Source of the DNA: Panicum virgatum
Taxonomy: Eukaryota; Streptophyta; Magnoliopsida; Poales; Poaceae
Direction of reading: 5' to 3'
DNA: 64,000 nt
Assembly: GCF_016808335.1 (NCBI RefSeq)
Contig: NC_053153.1
Coordinates: 13,093,033 to 13,157,032 of the forward strand
Shown: positions 34,778-46,190 of the stretch, piece after piece
Numbering within the stretch: the first letter of the stretch is position 1
Layout of the letters: the number at the start of each line of letters is the position of its first letter
The notes under the pieces: model-generated
What the model was told of the DNA's origin: nothing
The model's database searches: none
What the model saw: the letters and a program-made list of their open reading frames with translations, nothing else
Program-made: the position numbers and the translations under genes

Positions 34778-35220
34778 TCTATATATATGCTCGTATATAT
34801 TAGGCAACATTAAAAAAGGAGAGTAAGACCAGGGAAGGAATATACTCGCCGTGAATATTATCCGTGAATGATGGCGAGGGGCCAGCGGAGACGCTAAGCA
34901 AGGCGCGGAGGCTGAGCCCGAGCATAGCGCGCGACCAGGACAGCGCTGCCAGCCGAGGCTCAATGCCGCCTAGCCAGCGACTCCGACCAGTTAGCTTCGC
35001 GGACGCTGCGACTCTGGCCCAGGTAGCTTCGCGGACGCGGCGACGCATGCATAGCGGGCCATCGTAGGCCCCTTCGTCGCTGGATGCGCTGCGCAAAGCC
35101 TGAGCGTACGTATATCAAAATAAATTTGGAATCACTTTTATTCAACTATAAAATTTAAGTTGATCATTTTTTTCAACGTTGGTCTTCGAACACGTGCGTG
35201 CCGCACATGCACCCTACTAA
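34778..35220 (+). mobile_element. Small Helitron with a GC-rich captured segment
   Basis: The 3' end has a 5-bp hairpin GTGCG/CGCAC (35194-35206) and ends CTAA (35217-35220) before T. The proposed 5' end is TCTATATATATGC at 34778 after A, similar to the Helitron in intron 4. Bases 34864-35100 are abruptly GC-rich compared with the AT-rich ends and look like captured genic sequence, without a protein I recognise. The last ~50 bases match, inverted, the sequence at 43260-43312. Confidence 0.6.
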
Positions 35221-35510
35221 TGCTACAAAAAGAATCTTGCATATATGAAATGCTAAACAAAATTTATTTGTAAATTTTTTTCACAGATGTGTGCAACTTT
35301 ACGCGATGAATCTAATGACAGTAATTAATCTATGATTTGCTACAATAATGCTACAATAATCATTCACTAATCGTACAGTCAATAACTTCATTAGATTCGT
35401 CTCACGAAATAGCGCAGAGATTATGGAGTTAGTTTTACAAACTGATTTTATTTAATATTTTAATTAATAGTCAAAGTTTGGTACACTTAATTGTGCTACT
35501 AAAAAAACAT
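35221..35510. mobile_element. Grass MITE-like repeat (CTACAATAATGCTACAATAATC family)
   Basis: Contains the common grass MITE signature: GATGAATCTAATGACAGTAA, then repeated GCTACAATAATGCTACAATA, then TTCATTAGATTCGTCTCACG, then GGAGTTAGTTTTACAAACTG. The two ATTAGATTCRTC/GAYGAATCTAAT halves form the expected inverted stem. The ends are not fixed. Confidence 0.6.
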
Positions 35511-35616
35511 TTCCGACATCCTCCGGGGGACAGCTCGCTGCAGCGCACGGCTCTGCTGCGTGCAGCCGTGTGCCAACTCGGGGCTGTCTCATTTGCGGGT
35601 GCCCGTAAATTTTCAC

Positions 35617-35778
35617 ACTGTTCGGCAGATCCAGCAGCTTCCAGCTCAACAATATTTTTCTCTCACACCGCTCCAGCACCAGCTTCCAGTCACCAGTCAG
35701 CCAACAGTATTTTTCTCTCACACCACTCAGCCACCAGCTCCAGCTCCAGCTCCAGCCCACAAACAGAGTGTTTGTTGG
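35617..35778. mobile_element. MITE-like CAGC-rich repeat
   Basis: Imperfect inverted ends CACTGTTCGGCAG / AAACAGAGTGTTT and a CAGC-rich interior with two copies of TATTTTTCTCTCACACC. This matches a common grass MITE type. No coding capacity. Confidence 0.45.
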
Positions 35779-36579
35779 GTCCGGTCGATTTCCGACAAGA
35801 GGGAATCCCCTCCCAATTGGTGGATCTTCTGACGTTTCTTTTTCTTTTCTAGTATTTTTTTGTCGTTTTGTGATAAATGTTTCTAGAAAAACTTTTTGGA
35901 AAAAAAAATCAAGAGGAAACTTGAAATTTTTTTGATGAGAACAAATTGAAAAAGAGATTTTTGAGAATTTTTTTGAAGAAACAACTTTTGCATCCAAAGT
36001 CAAGAAAAAATCCAAGTAAAAAAAGTTTGTAAAACTTTTCGATCAAAAAATAAAAAATGGGAAAAAATCTGTAAAACTTTTTGCATAAAAAAAAGTGTGC
36101 TGCCGCCACCAAGTTGCCAACCGCGCCGCTCCGCCGCCGCCACCTCGCCGCACCGCTGCCACCTTGCCGCACTGCCGCCCCAGCATCGCGAGCGGAACTC
36201 GCCACCACAGCTCACGGAGCTCGGCCTAGGGAACCTGCTGCTGCCGCCACTCGCGGAGCTCGGCCCCGGGGAGCCCGCCGCTGCGTCGCTCCCCGTGAGG
36301 GCCGAAGCCTGCTGCCGCGCCGCTCGCCCCTCGGGGCGGAGGTCTCAGGAGTCTGGTCCGGAGAAGGAAAAACTAGAGGAGAGAGGGAAAGGGGAACGGA
36401 TAGAGAAAGCTGGTGGGGAGAGGAGATAAATCACATGCGCGTAGGGTCCACCCCGTGGTTTGGTCGACCGTGACTTTCGCTGGAGGCGGACGACTGTAAA
36501 AGCAGCATCAGAGCCAACTCGGGGCGTGCTGATTGGGCGGTGGATGAGGCGGCTCACACGCGCCAGGCTGCGGCCCCCT
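35779..36579. other. AT-rich then GC-rich intergenic segment upstream of PrfB3
   Basis: 35830-36110 is AT-rich with poly-A/T runs. 36110-36340 is CG-rich triplet repeat-like sequence (GCCGCC), which produces long chance ORFs on both strands. 36480-36579 may be the ancestral PrfB3 upstream region, as it joins directly to 37364 when the hAT element is removed. Confidence 0.4.
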
Positions 36580-36587
36580 CCGCCGCA

Positions 36588-37355
36588 TAGGAATGACAAT
36601 TTTACCTGCTGGTGCGAGTACCCGACCCGATGGGTAAGGATATGGGCATGAAATTTTACCCGTGGGTACGAATACGGGTATAAAATTTTACCCGCTGGTA
36701 GTATACGTGTAAGAATTCTTACCCGCGGGTAACCTATCGGGTATCCGAAATATGAAGAAGGCCCAACAAGCTACATTGAAACGGTCCAGCCCAGTACAAA
36801 TCCCAGCTTCCAACACCCTCCCTGCGGACCCTGCCTTATCCACCCGGCCACCCCACCAACCCCTGCAACCCGCCGCCTCCCACAGTCGCAATCCCAAATC
36901 CAGACCCAATCCCACCCGCCGCCAGAGCGTGCGTCCGGCCTCCTGCGACGCCGAGTCGCCGACGCCCCCGAGCCCGACGTCGCCCGCGTGGCCCCCGCCT
37001 GGGAGCGTCTGCGCGCCTGCGCCGCTGCGCGGCCGCGCGGCCGCCGCTGGGAGCTCCTGCCGCCTGCCGCCTGGGAGTGCCCGCGCGCCTGCGCGCTCGC
37101 GAGGGCGAGGCCGCGACCTCAACAGGTCGCCGCGCCGCCGCCCTGAGGCCCGCGGGGTTCTGCCGCTGCCGCCGCCTATCCCCTGAGCCCCGATCTCCCA
37201 CGGTTTCTTCTATCGCCCGACGGGTACCCGGCGGGTACGGGTACGAGTTTTCGCCTGAAACGTTTTGCGGGTACGGGTACGGCTGCAATGTTCGGGTATG
37301 CTGTCGGGCGGGTAAATGTCTTACCCGCACCATACCCGACCCGTTGCCATCCCTA
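36588..37355. mobile_element. hAT element (768 bp) with GC-rich interior
   Basis: Inverted ends TAGGAATGACAA (36588) and TTGCCATCCCTA (37355) fit the Ac/hAT TIR TAGGGATGRCAA. An exact 8-bp duplication CCGCCGCA flanks it (36580-36587; 37356-37363). Subterminal GGGTACCCG/GGGTACGGGTA repeats occur near both ends. The middle (36830-37190) is GC-rich and may be captured sequence. No transposase. It lies 125 bases upstream of the PrfB3 start codon and may split the promoter or 5' UTR. Confidence 0.88.
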
Positions 37356-37479
37356 CCGCCGCACAACCTCAGCGGCATCTTCCTCCACTCTTAAGCCACC
37401 CTCACACCCGCCGCCGTCTCCTGGCATCCGCGTCCGGCAGGCCACCACCGTGCTCCCGCGGTCCTGCCCCGCCGCTGCA

Positions 37480-40400
37480 ATGGCTGCGGCAGCCTCGCTG
37501 GCAGCGTGCGCTCAGGCATCCGGCCCCCGCGCGGGGGCCCGCCTCGCCGTCCGCACCGCAGCCCTCCCGGCGGACGGACGCGGCGACGGCGCCGCCTCCA
37601 AGGAGCTCGGTACGTCTGCTATTCGAGCTTTAAGCACTTCTCATTATGCTGTGGATCAGTAAATTTTGTTATGGGCATCGCTGGTGTACAATGCTGGTCA
37701 GTTGGATGAACTGAGAAAGGAGAAAGAGTAGCAAAATAGCTAATTTTTTGGGTAAAGAGATTGCCGGGGACAGATTTTCTATGAAAAACAGAAGCTTTGG
37801 GTACATAAAGTCATAATTCATCTGGAGTAGTTTCCTGATAAAGAGCAGTCCTGAATATAGACTGTCGGTGTTTTCTTTATGCATGTTTTCTTTTGGCATC
37901 TAAGTTAAGGTGGCTGGGACAACATTTGCACATTTACACTGAGCCAAGTTGAACAAAGTACTGTTCTCTGTTTTTAAGGCGTGAGGCGTCTGTGGCGATC
38001 CCACCCCTCTAAGGACACCTAGGCGCGTAAGGCGCGTGGCGATGCGACGCCATAGACATATGTTAGAATACTTTGACAACATAATTTAGTAGCACACATA
38101 CATACCTTTGTTGAGCTGTTGTAGCACCCATTCTCCCCTTTGCTGCTGCTCTTTCCATCCATTCTCTTCTCCCAAGTAGCAAGCTACACAAATAATGAGC
38201 AATGAATCAATCAGCAAGACTAACAAAAGAAATTAAGTGCAAAAACTGGACACTGTCAACAGAAATGCATGAACACACAACACAGCAATACAATCACACG
38301 GCATAAGTGCATAACTAACATCATTAGTCCAGTACAAACCGAAGGCACAAGTAACACAAACCGAAGGCACAAGTAACACAAGCAACATCACATGGCTCAA
38401 TTAGTAAACAAACCGAAGGCACAAGTAACACAGCCACTGAGGCACTAAACTAAACAGATAAAATAAACTCACAAAGGAACTACATAAGCAGCAGAGCTGA
38501 GAGCAATCTGCCCAACCATCACGCACATGCACAATAGAGCAGAGAAGAGGGCACTAGAAATTACCTGGCCATAGGAGAGGGCTGGCGTCGTGGACTAGCA
38601 GGGCCGTCGTGGACCAGGCGACCAGTAGAGAAATCCTGGCGGACCAGCTCCAGGCTCCAAGCGTTGCTCTCCACAGATCTGAGGGGCAGCGCTGCAAGGG
38701 CGGAGGGGCCAGGGGCAGCGTTGCAGTGGAGGGGCGAAGGGGCAGCGCTGCAGGGGCGGAGGGGCCAGGGGCAGCGTTGCAGTGGAGGGGCGAAGGGGCT
38801 AGGGGCGGACGGGCTGAGGATGCGCCGCCGGCTGCCGCGAGCCAAGCTCCAGGCGCCGCCCTCTTCTCTTCCTACCCTATCCACATGTCAGCTCTCTCCG
38901 TTTCCCTCCCAAATTGCGTCGATTGCAAGCTTTGTTGGTGGCCGGCCTCTATTTCCCGCGCCGCCCTCGGTTCCCGCTTGATTTCCCGCCGCTCGGTCTT
39001 TTCCCGCTCGCCTCCACTCTTTCCCGCCTAGGGCCTCACGTATGGCGCCCGCCTCATCCAATTGGACGCCCAGGCGACGCCTAGACGACGCCTTCGGCGC
39101 AAGGCGGACGCCATACGTAGTCGGCCAAGGCGAAGCAGACGCCCAGGTTGCCAATCGCGCCTTGTCGCCTAGGCGACGCCTAGGCGATGCCTTAAGAACA
39201 GAGGTACTGTTCGTTAAACCCAAGAGCTCTTTTACAATTATTGTAAAATATCAATGGGTACTTTCAGGTACTTTTATCTTGGAACTTTTTTCTAGCTGTT
39301 GATCTATGGAAAGTATTTATAAAAATTAAATTAAATTAGTATTTGATCTCACTTTTTGGTATTTGGCCCCACATTTTGGAAGTACCAGGTACTTTATCCT
39401 ATGTACTTCCTACCTTCACCACCGTATCATTTTATCATATGGGCGGCTCCTATTTTTTTCAATCATTGTAAAATTTCTCTAAATGTACTTCCCACATTTT
39501 GGGGTTCTTGAGCGGGTCGATAATGTAAAGAGGGGTAGAGGTAGACCTAAACTGACGTGGGATGAGTCGGTTAAGAGAGACCTTAAGGATTGGAATATCT
39601 CTAAAGAGATAGCTTTGGATAGGAGCGCTTGGAGACTAGCTATCAATGTGCCTGATCCTTGAACTTATTTCCTTCGGGTTTCATCTCTAGCCTACCCCAA
39701 CTTGCTTGGGAAAAAAGGCTATGTTGTTGTTGTTGTGTAAAATTTCTCTAAACTCAAAAGCTCAAACTGCTAAATACACTGTTTGCTTGTTGTTTTAAGG
39801 TCTGTACTCCTTGAAAAAGAGGATTGAAGATGCAGTTATCCGGGTTGAAACCACCGCATCCAGTGCTCTGGAGTTGGAGGAAGCACGGAGAATTAAGCAG
39901 GAAGAAGTACTGCGGAAGTGTAACTTGTGGGATAATCTAACTAAGTCACATGAGACGCTCTCTGCTCTGGCAGATGCCATCAGGGTGGTCGACCATCTAA
40001 AAGATCTTCGCTTCAAGGTGATTTCTGTACAATAAATTGAGTTAAACAAACGGCTCTTGTTTTCAAGGTTTGAACAGACAATATAAGTGGAACCATGCCT
40101 ATCCCGTCACTTGGTTAAACAGTGCAAATTCACAATTTCAATTCTTTTGTCTTGATTTTATGCATAGACCTACCATAGGAATTTGCAATTTGGTTATCTA
40201 GCAGTTGTCATTGAATATACTTTGCAGGCTGAAGAGGCAAAATTGATAAGTCAACTATCAGAGATGGATGCCATAAATGGTGAGCTATTTAAGCAAGCAT
40301 ACAAATCTTCAGTAGATGCTAGCGAGTATCTAGATCGCTACCAGATGTACAAGCTTCTTAAGGGTCCATACGACAAGGAAGGAGCTTGTATTATTGTTAC

Positions 40401-42227
40401 TGCAGTATCAGATGGTGTTGCTTCTGAGGTAAGTTGATTGGTCTATGTATTATCGGTCAAAGGTTAATGGTAACAGTTTAAGAAATGCTGATGTAGCTTT
40501 AGTTATAATTTCACCTTGCTTTGAATACATATCTTACCATCCTGTTTACTCTTACAAATTAGGCTTCAATTATTATTCTGCTCAACTCCACTGAAGAAAT
40601 AAAGCTAATGAGTGCTTACTTCATTTATAAAATTTCTTCAAAATATGTTAACAACATATGGTGATCTCATACTACTACATATATATTGATATGTTATTAT
40701 GAATGCGGACATCTTCAACCTTCTGAAATTTTTATATTTACTTTTGAAATTGATAAAGTTGGTATTTTTCTGTTCCAGCTATGGGCAGTGAAGGTCTTTG
40801 GCATGTATACAAGTTGGGCACGGAAGCAAGGTTGCAAGGTTGGATTGATTGAGAAGATTTCTTCAATGAGTGGCCATGTCCGGACTTTAGCGATGGAGAT
40901 TGAATCAGAGTACATTTTTGGCATCCTTTCTGGAGAAAAAGGAATGCATCGAATGATATACTCTTCCCTTGAAAATTCTGATAAATTTCAGGTGATTATG
41001 CTTTCTGTTGTTGTTTGTTAGTTTTATCAGAATTCATCAGGAATTGTTGTGTACAAAGTTTAGGTTATGTATGCGACTTATCCATGTAATTATCAAACAG
41101 CACATAAATGCAATACAAGATGTTTAACCAATAGATTGCTCAAGTTATGGAAAGTAATGTTTGAGGCTAACAATTTCATAATTGTTTGCAAGTGTTGACT
41201 AATATGCATAGACTGATAGAACAAGAACTATATAGACTGATATCATTATGTCGCCCACTCATGAATTGGTAGCAGAGGAAGTTACAAGTTAATACACAGA
41301 GGTTGATCGAAGCTGCATCATTACAAGTAAATGTACTATTTGAAAAGAAAATCATGGTAATTCTGAAGAACTTTCTAACACAGTTGGAACAAATATGCCG
41401 ATAGAAGTTAAAATATCAAGTAACATATTATGAATTCTGATTATTTGACCACTAAGTTTGAATAATAGATTGTGTGGTTTTTGACTTCGGATTTCAGTGC
41501 TAAACCTTATAATTTAACCTTATAATTTAACTGCCACGCCAATTTTTCAAGTCAGGTAGAAAATCTGGATTCTAGCTTGTGTGCACATCTGTATCATGGT
41601 CGAACTATTCTATCATGATCTTTTTCATATGTTGCTATTTATTAGAATGGCTAACCCAAAATTTACCAAAGCTTGCAGGCCTTATCAGCTAGAGTAGACG
41701 TAATTCCCCTCTTCTTGGATAGGCCAATTAATCTTCACTTGGATGACAATGATATAGAGATCGCTCCCTCACCTTCTTCTGAATGTAAGAAGCGAGATAG
41801 CAGAAACTGTGCTGCTGTCAGTGTTCAACACAAACCAAGTGGAGTCACTGCGGAAAGTTCAGGTACGGAACAAAAGCCTACTGCATATACAAATGTAAAT
41901 TGGCATGCACTTGTAATTTGTTAATGGAATTTAACAAGTTAGCCCTCAACAGGTGAGAGAAACTATTTTGGAAACAGGCTAAAAGCTACAAGTAGGTTGA
42001 AAGCAAAGCTCCTTTTATTTGCAAGAGAATTGGGAGTATCAAACATGAAGACGATGAACAAACAAGCTATAAAGGATATATGCAGCCGTGAAACGCGAAG
42101 GTACACATTTGGGCCTCAGAAATTGGTCCATGATCTCAACACAGGCAACCAGTTATCAGATTTGAACTTGGTTCTGGAAGGTGAAATAGAACCATTCATT
42201 AGAGGTCGTATTATCGCCAGACAATGA
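37480..42227 (+). CDS. PrfB3: Plastid peptide chain release factor-like protein PrfB3
   Basis: Six exons (37480-37609, 39800-40017, 40228-40428, 40779-40991, 41679-41862, 41953-42227) join in phase to 1221 nt, a 406-residue protein. Residues 1-44 are Ala/Arg-rich and lack acids at the start, like a plastid transit peptide. Then comes the release-factor N-terminal helical region (LYSLKKRIEDAVIRVE), an RF-2-like middle domain (IESEYIFGILSGEKGMHRMI) and a C-terminal part with KPSGVTAESSGERN. The GGQ peptidyl-hydrolysis loop and the stop-codon recognition segment are absent. In Arabidopsis PrfB3 is described as having lost both and as protecting the 3' end of plastid petB mRNA. The start is the first ATG in the only frame that splices correctly. 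No disabling change is seen, so the gene looks functional. Confidence 0.88.
37966..39203. mobile_element. Non-autonomous TIR DNA transposon in PrfB3 intron 1
   Basis: Ends CTCTGTTTTTAAGGCG and (inverted) CTCTGTTCTTAAGGCA, with subterminal CCTAGGCGACGCCTAGGCG repeats at the right end. Flanked by a perfect 8-bp duplication GTACTGTT (37958-37965; 39204-39211), nine bases if one end base is reassigned, so hAT or Mutator type. Inside are repeats of ACCGAAGGCACAAGTAACAC (38338-38425) and a GC-rich tandem repeat (38685-38800). No transposase. Confidence 0.75.
39484..39735 (+). mobile_element. 5'-truncated LINE (L1 clade) in PrfB3 intron 1
   Basis: Encodes the very C-terminus of an L1 polyprotein (GRPKLTWDESVKRDLKDW, then SAWRLAINVPDP and stop near 39660), then the conserved 3' UTR and a (TTG)n tail. 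A 17-base duplication beginning TGTAAAATTTCTCT flanks it (39467-39483; 39736-39752), proof of target-primed insertion. Confidence 0.85.
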
Positions 42228-42847
42228 TGATACAACTCACCAATTGATTGATTGTCCCCCCTCATTGCGATCTTGTACATTTATTTGTCTTTATACAAAC
42301 CACACCACATCAAAGGATGACCTCTGTAAAATATCACATTTCAAGCCAAAAGGCATGACACCTGGTATACAAAACATTACGTTGTTTGCACCATCTGCTC
42401 CACTCCATTACGAGTACTAATGCTCATTCATTCCTGATGTAATGAACCAGCCTCTTGTGTTGTCACGCTTGTGCATTGCGCTTCTTGTGTTGTAAAAGTT
42501 AGGGCTCTTCTTGGGCGATCAGCGCCAGATCCTCAAAAGCTAGTCCCTATGCCTACTCCAAGATCTTGAAATCCAAGAAGACAAAGCAAACCCAGTGGTA
42601 GTGTGGTACAAGTGGATTCTGATGGGAAATGCCGTGCCTGAGGTCTATGTGTCTTCGGGTCTGTGTGGTTGTTGATGTTACCAAACCTTTGCTGCAGTTA
42701 ATCTCTGTGTACTTTGTGAGATGCAAGGAACTTCCATTCTGTTCCTTCTCTTGTAGTTTGCTTGGCCATACTTCCATGGTTTGACATACACCGATGGAAC
42801 TGGACCAGGTTGGCAATGGCAAGCTTCCGTGGAATGATGACCGTGCC
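42228..42847 (+). other. PrfB3 3' UTR and downstream flank
   Basis: AT-rich sequence after the PrfB3 stop without further coding exons. The poly-A site cannot be fixed. No other gene is seen before the LINE remnant. Confidence 0.45.
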
Positions 42848-42857
42848 TGGCCACTTG

Positions 42858-43247
42858 TTTTTTTTTTGAAAAGGGAAATTTTATTTATTTCAAGCACAAT
42901 ACATCAAGGTGATACATTGTCTTGAAATTTTCTCGACCTCTGTCTGAACGACACAGCCTAAACAGAGTTTGATAAATATCCACTGTCAATCCTAAGACTA
43001 GACCGCCACCCATATGCCCGGGAAAAAAAACCTTAGCCACCTGTGCCAAGAAATGAGAGACCGCTACAAGCTTGTCCTGCAAAGTATGCTTCTGAAGGAT
43101 AGCCCAAGTACGGAGCCAATACGTAGTTGAGTAGATAATCTGCAAAAAAAAATTGTTATCAAACACCACAGCATTTCTGCATAGCCAAACAAACCAACAC
43201 AAAACTGCCGTGCCCAGAAGTACTAGTTGTTTATTTCCAAGTAGCAT
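42858..43247 (-). mobile_element. 5'-truncated LINE remnant (zf-RVT end)
   Basis: The minus-strand frame 43247-42885 gives the end of a non-LTR polyprotein (CWFVWLCRNAVVFDN, TTYWLRTWAILQK), followed by a 3' UTR with TTTATTTATTT on the plus strand and a poly-A tail (poly-T at 42858-42867). Flanking repeats TGGCCACTTG (42848-42857) and TGGCCACCTG (43248-43257) are the TSD with one change. Confidence 0.85.
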
Positions 43248-43259
43248 TGGCCACCTGTG

Positions 43260-46190
43260 CTAGTAGGGTGCATGTGCGGCACGCACGTGTTTAAAGAACG
43301 ATGTTGTAAAAAATAGCCACATTAAATTTTAGCCTCAACAAGAAATTTTAAGAAATTATATATGACGAAAACAAGCAATAAGGTCTCAATTGTGGTGAAA
43401 ATAGAAAACATTTGAAATATCAAAAAAGTATGTGATTATAAAAAAGATAAAAGTATGAATAAGATAGTACGGAGCACATGTACAGATAATTAGACATTAT
43501 GATATAATGCTAACTGCCTTAAGAGGTTCAAACACACTACAATAATATAAGTTAGCCTTAACGGCACAGCAGTACAGCACAGATTAAGATTTTTACAAAC
43601 TAACCATCAACTACCAACAAAATCGAACTCTTGATGATCAATATCTTCCAACATATGGTTTAGTAAAACATGCATCATGAAGGAGCAGTCCACAAGTGCT
43701 TGATGTTTGCCATTGACTTCGACATTGCGCATTTCTGGTCGACTGTATGCATGCGAATGGCTCAAGGTCTTGATTGCTCACTTTATTCTCGCCCGGTCTA
43801 TGCAGTAGGGCAAACAAAAATACTCCACGGCAGACCTTTGTTCGTTCTGCCAATAATCTAGCTGCATATATCTGCGAGCTGCTGCAATACAATAGCTGTC
43901 TAGGAGTCTACCTATCCCCACGAGCTCAAGGATACAGCAAGTGCTGCCAAAAAGCCAGATGCACGCAGGTTTTCTTTCCCCTAACCAATGCAGCCAACTA
44001 AGTAATAACTAATCAATCCACCTCTTCTGATAATGCATGCTCTCTTCACCATCATATCTCCCACTCCAAGTATAATACATAGATGGGACAACCCCTGCAT
44101 GTGCATCATCACACAAGAATGAGCATGGCTGTTCACATTTCATCATAAACTGCAGGTTTCAGATAGAGTACCTTTCCGCTGAGGTTCAGCTGGACGCGCA
44201 GGTCGGCTTGCGAGGGGGGAAGCTGGTTGCATGGCGCCACTGCCTCGGTCCTGCTAGCGTTACCAGAGTCGACAACTACAGTATTCCTGTCCAATTCAGT
44301 CCATGCAACGGGCACTCTTGGTCGACACAACATCTGCAGGAAAAATGTAATTAATAATTGAATCTGGAGCTAGCGATGGTCATAGCATTGTCATCATGCA
44401 CCCAAAATTATGATCTGGCATGCATCTTACCCATGAATCCAAATGGATATGTCTTGTCAGTCCTGACCTTGCCATCAACCATAACTTGACGCTGTATCAA
44501 GATTGAAATAACTTCACGATAGGTCAGAGCATACTTCAACCTGTTCGTGAGGATAAGGATCAAAGGCAAGCACTCCCTGGCTTTGTGGGGACCAGATGAA
44601 GGCTTGGGTGCCTGTTCAACAGGAAAGGAAACAAAATATGATTGAGCACAGACGGAGCAGTAACCAGTAAGTGACTGAACATCATATTGCAAATTTAAGA
44701 CAAACATACAAATGCTCCACCAAGCTTGTCAATCATCCAATGCTTCAGACTGCCATTCCTCCGTACTTCTTCTCAACGAAAGCCTGCGACGAAAAAAAAG
44801 TGATTGAACATACCAAAGTAATTGAAGATACAGGAATGACTCATCCACTCCTACTCCGCAAAGCATTTTTTCCTTCGAACAGATCAACATCAAGGCAACC
44901 AATTTCCATAAGTAGTAGAAATGGAGGTGTTTTGACCAAAGGAAAAAAAGATACCAAGACTGAGAGACTGCAAATGTAATTGAAGTACGTTGATCCACGA
45001 AATTGAAAATGAGTTCACAATGTACTAAATACCAGTGTGATTGAAGTACTTCAATCCAAGAAACTGGAACAGGCCTGCACGAGCAAGAGCTATTGGCAGT
45101 GATGGGTTAACTTGCATATATTGTACACTACTGAATTTTTTTGAGAAACAATAAAGACACTTGCATTGGATCTTGGAAAAAAACATTCTCCTTCCCTAAA
45201 ATAACTAACAAGTTTAACATGACATATAAAAATTATATATTTGAAACCATATAGTATGCTGAAAACAGTTCATTCTGAGAAGAACTGGGAAGGTAAAAGC
45301 CACAGAAAGGTTTAGAACAGGGGATGTTGCAATGGTGTACATATCATGGCCATCCTAGAGATCCGACCCTCAAGGGAACCTGGACTTTCAAGAGCATTTA
45401 GCACAAATGCAATATTCGCACTATAGCTGAAGCTGACCTACAATATCTGATTCCTAAATTCTGACAATTGGCATGATATATAAGAACACCTAAGGAATAA
45501 AGACCGAACTGAACTCACCCAGATTTATGCAACAATGCAATGAGGTCATGGGGTTTACCATCTGGTTCTTAGCTCAGAGCATGATGATTCGAGAACATCC
45601 CCATACAACCACAATTTTTTTATACCAAATATATATAATATCTTAAAGTTGCTTGACGTATCATCGATCCTGATTAACCTTCCAGTTCCAGCTCCATCCA
45701 CACACTACAGCAAGAAGCATCAGAAATCTGAATATTGTTGAATAAAAGCAGTATTATGGACATGATAATACTACAGCAGCACATTCAGAAATCAGAAACC
45801 ACCTACCAAATTTTGGACATGATAAGTGTAACACATATATCCCCCAAATAGCTGCCATTCCGGTTGAGTGGAACACATATAACAGTCCACCTGCAAATCA
45901 CATCCGAAAAGTGACCACATAAATAATTTATTCATTATTTGAACAGTAGGTCAAGGGGTTGAAATAAACCATGCTTGCGGAATATTCTGTAATGTGAATT
46001 AGGCAACATCAGTGAATTACAGAGCAGGATACAAGTCAAACGAACTTGCCATGTTGTGGCCTTGGGCCTCCTCGAGGGAAACGACATCGTGAATGTCCCA
46101 GACTCTTTGCTAGGGCAGTGCTGAATCACACCATATGCGTGGTGACGCCGGTGCCGATGCCTGCACTGCTGCGCTGGTGACTGCACAACC
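43260..46190 (-). mobile_element. Probable gene-fragment-carrying Helitron, minus strand (right end not fixed)
   Basis: On the minus strand the sequence ends hairpin GTGCG/CGCAC (43286-43274) then CTAG at 43263-43260, nearly the same 3' end as the Helitron at 34778-35220. Upstream on the same strand are ribosomal protein S4 exons joined to unrelated coding-like sequence. The base after CTAG is C rather than the usual T, and the 5' TC end was not located, so the extent to about 46190 is a guess. 43290-44130 and 44776-46190 hold no gene I recognise. Confidence 0.45.
44333..44775 (-). pseudogene. 40S ribosomal protein S4 gene fragment (chimeric)
   Basis: Minus-strand pieces of RPS4: [12 protein letters not shown] (about 44755-44711, the end of an early exon), an exon at 44611-44431 with [39 protein letters not shown] and [15 protein letters not shown], and the first codons of the next exon (DVVS) starting at 44333. 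Intron borders are kept (CAG/GCACCC; ATGG/GTAAG; CAG/ATGTTG). After DVVS the sequence leaves RPS4 and continues as an unknown segment to about 44140. The start codon and the rest of RPS4 are missing, so it cannot make the ribosomal protein. Confidence 0.82.

Noticed and set aside
38338..38430. CRISPR-like repeat array
   Set aside because: Few short tandem repeats without uniform spacers, in a eukaryotic intronic transposon.
44140..44332. Continuation of ribosomal protein S4 after DVVS
   Set aside because: Sequence after the first few codons (from ACCAAGAGTGCC) does not match the RPS4 core; treated as unrelated fused sequence.
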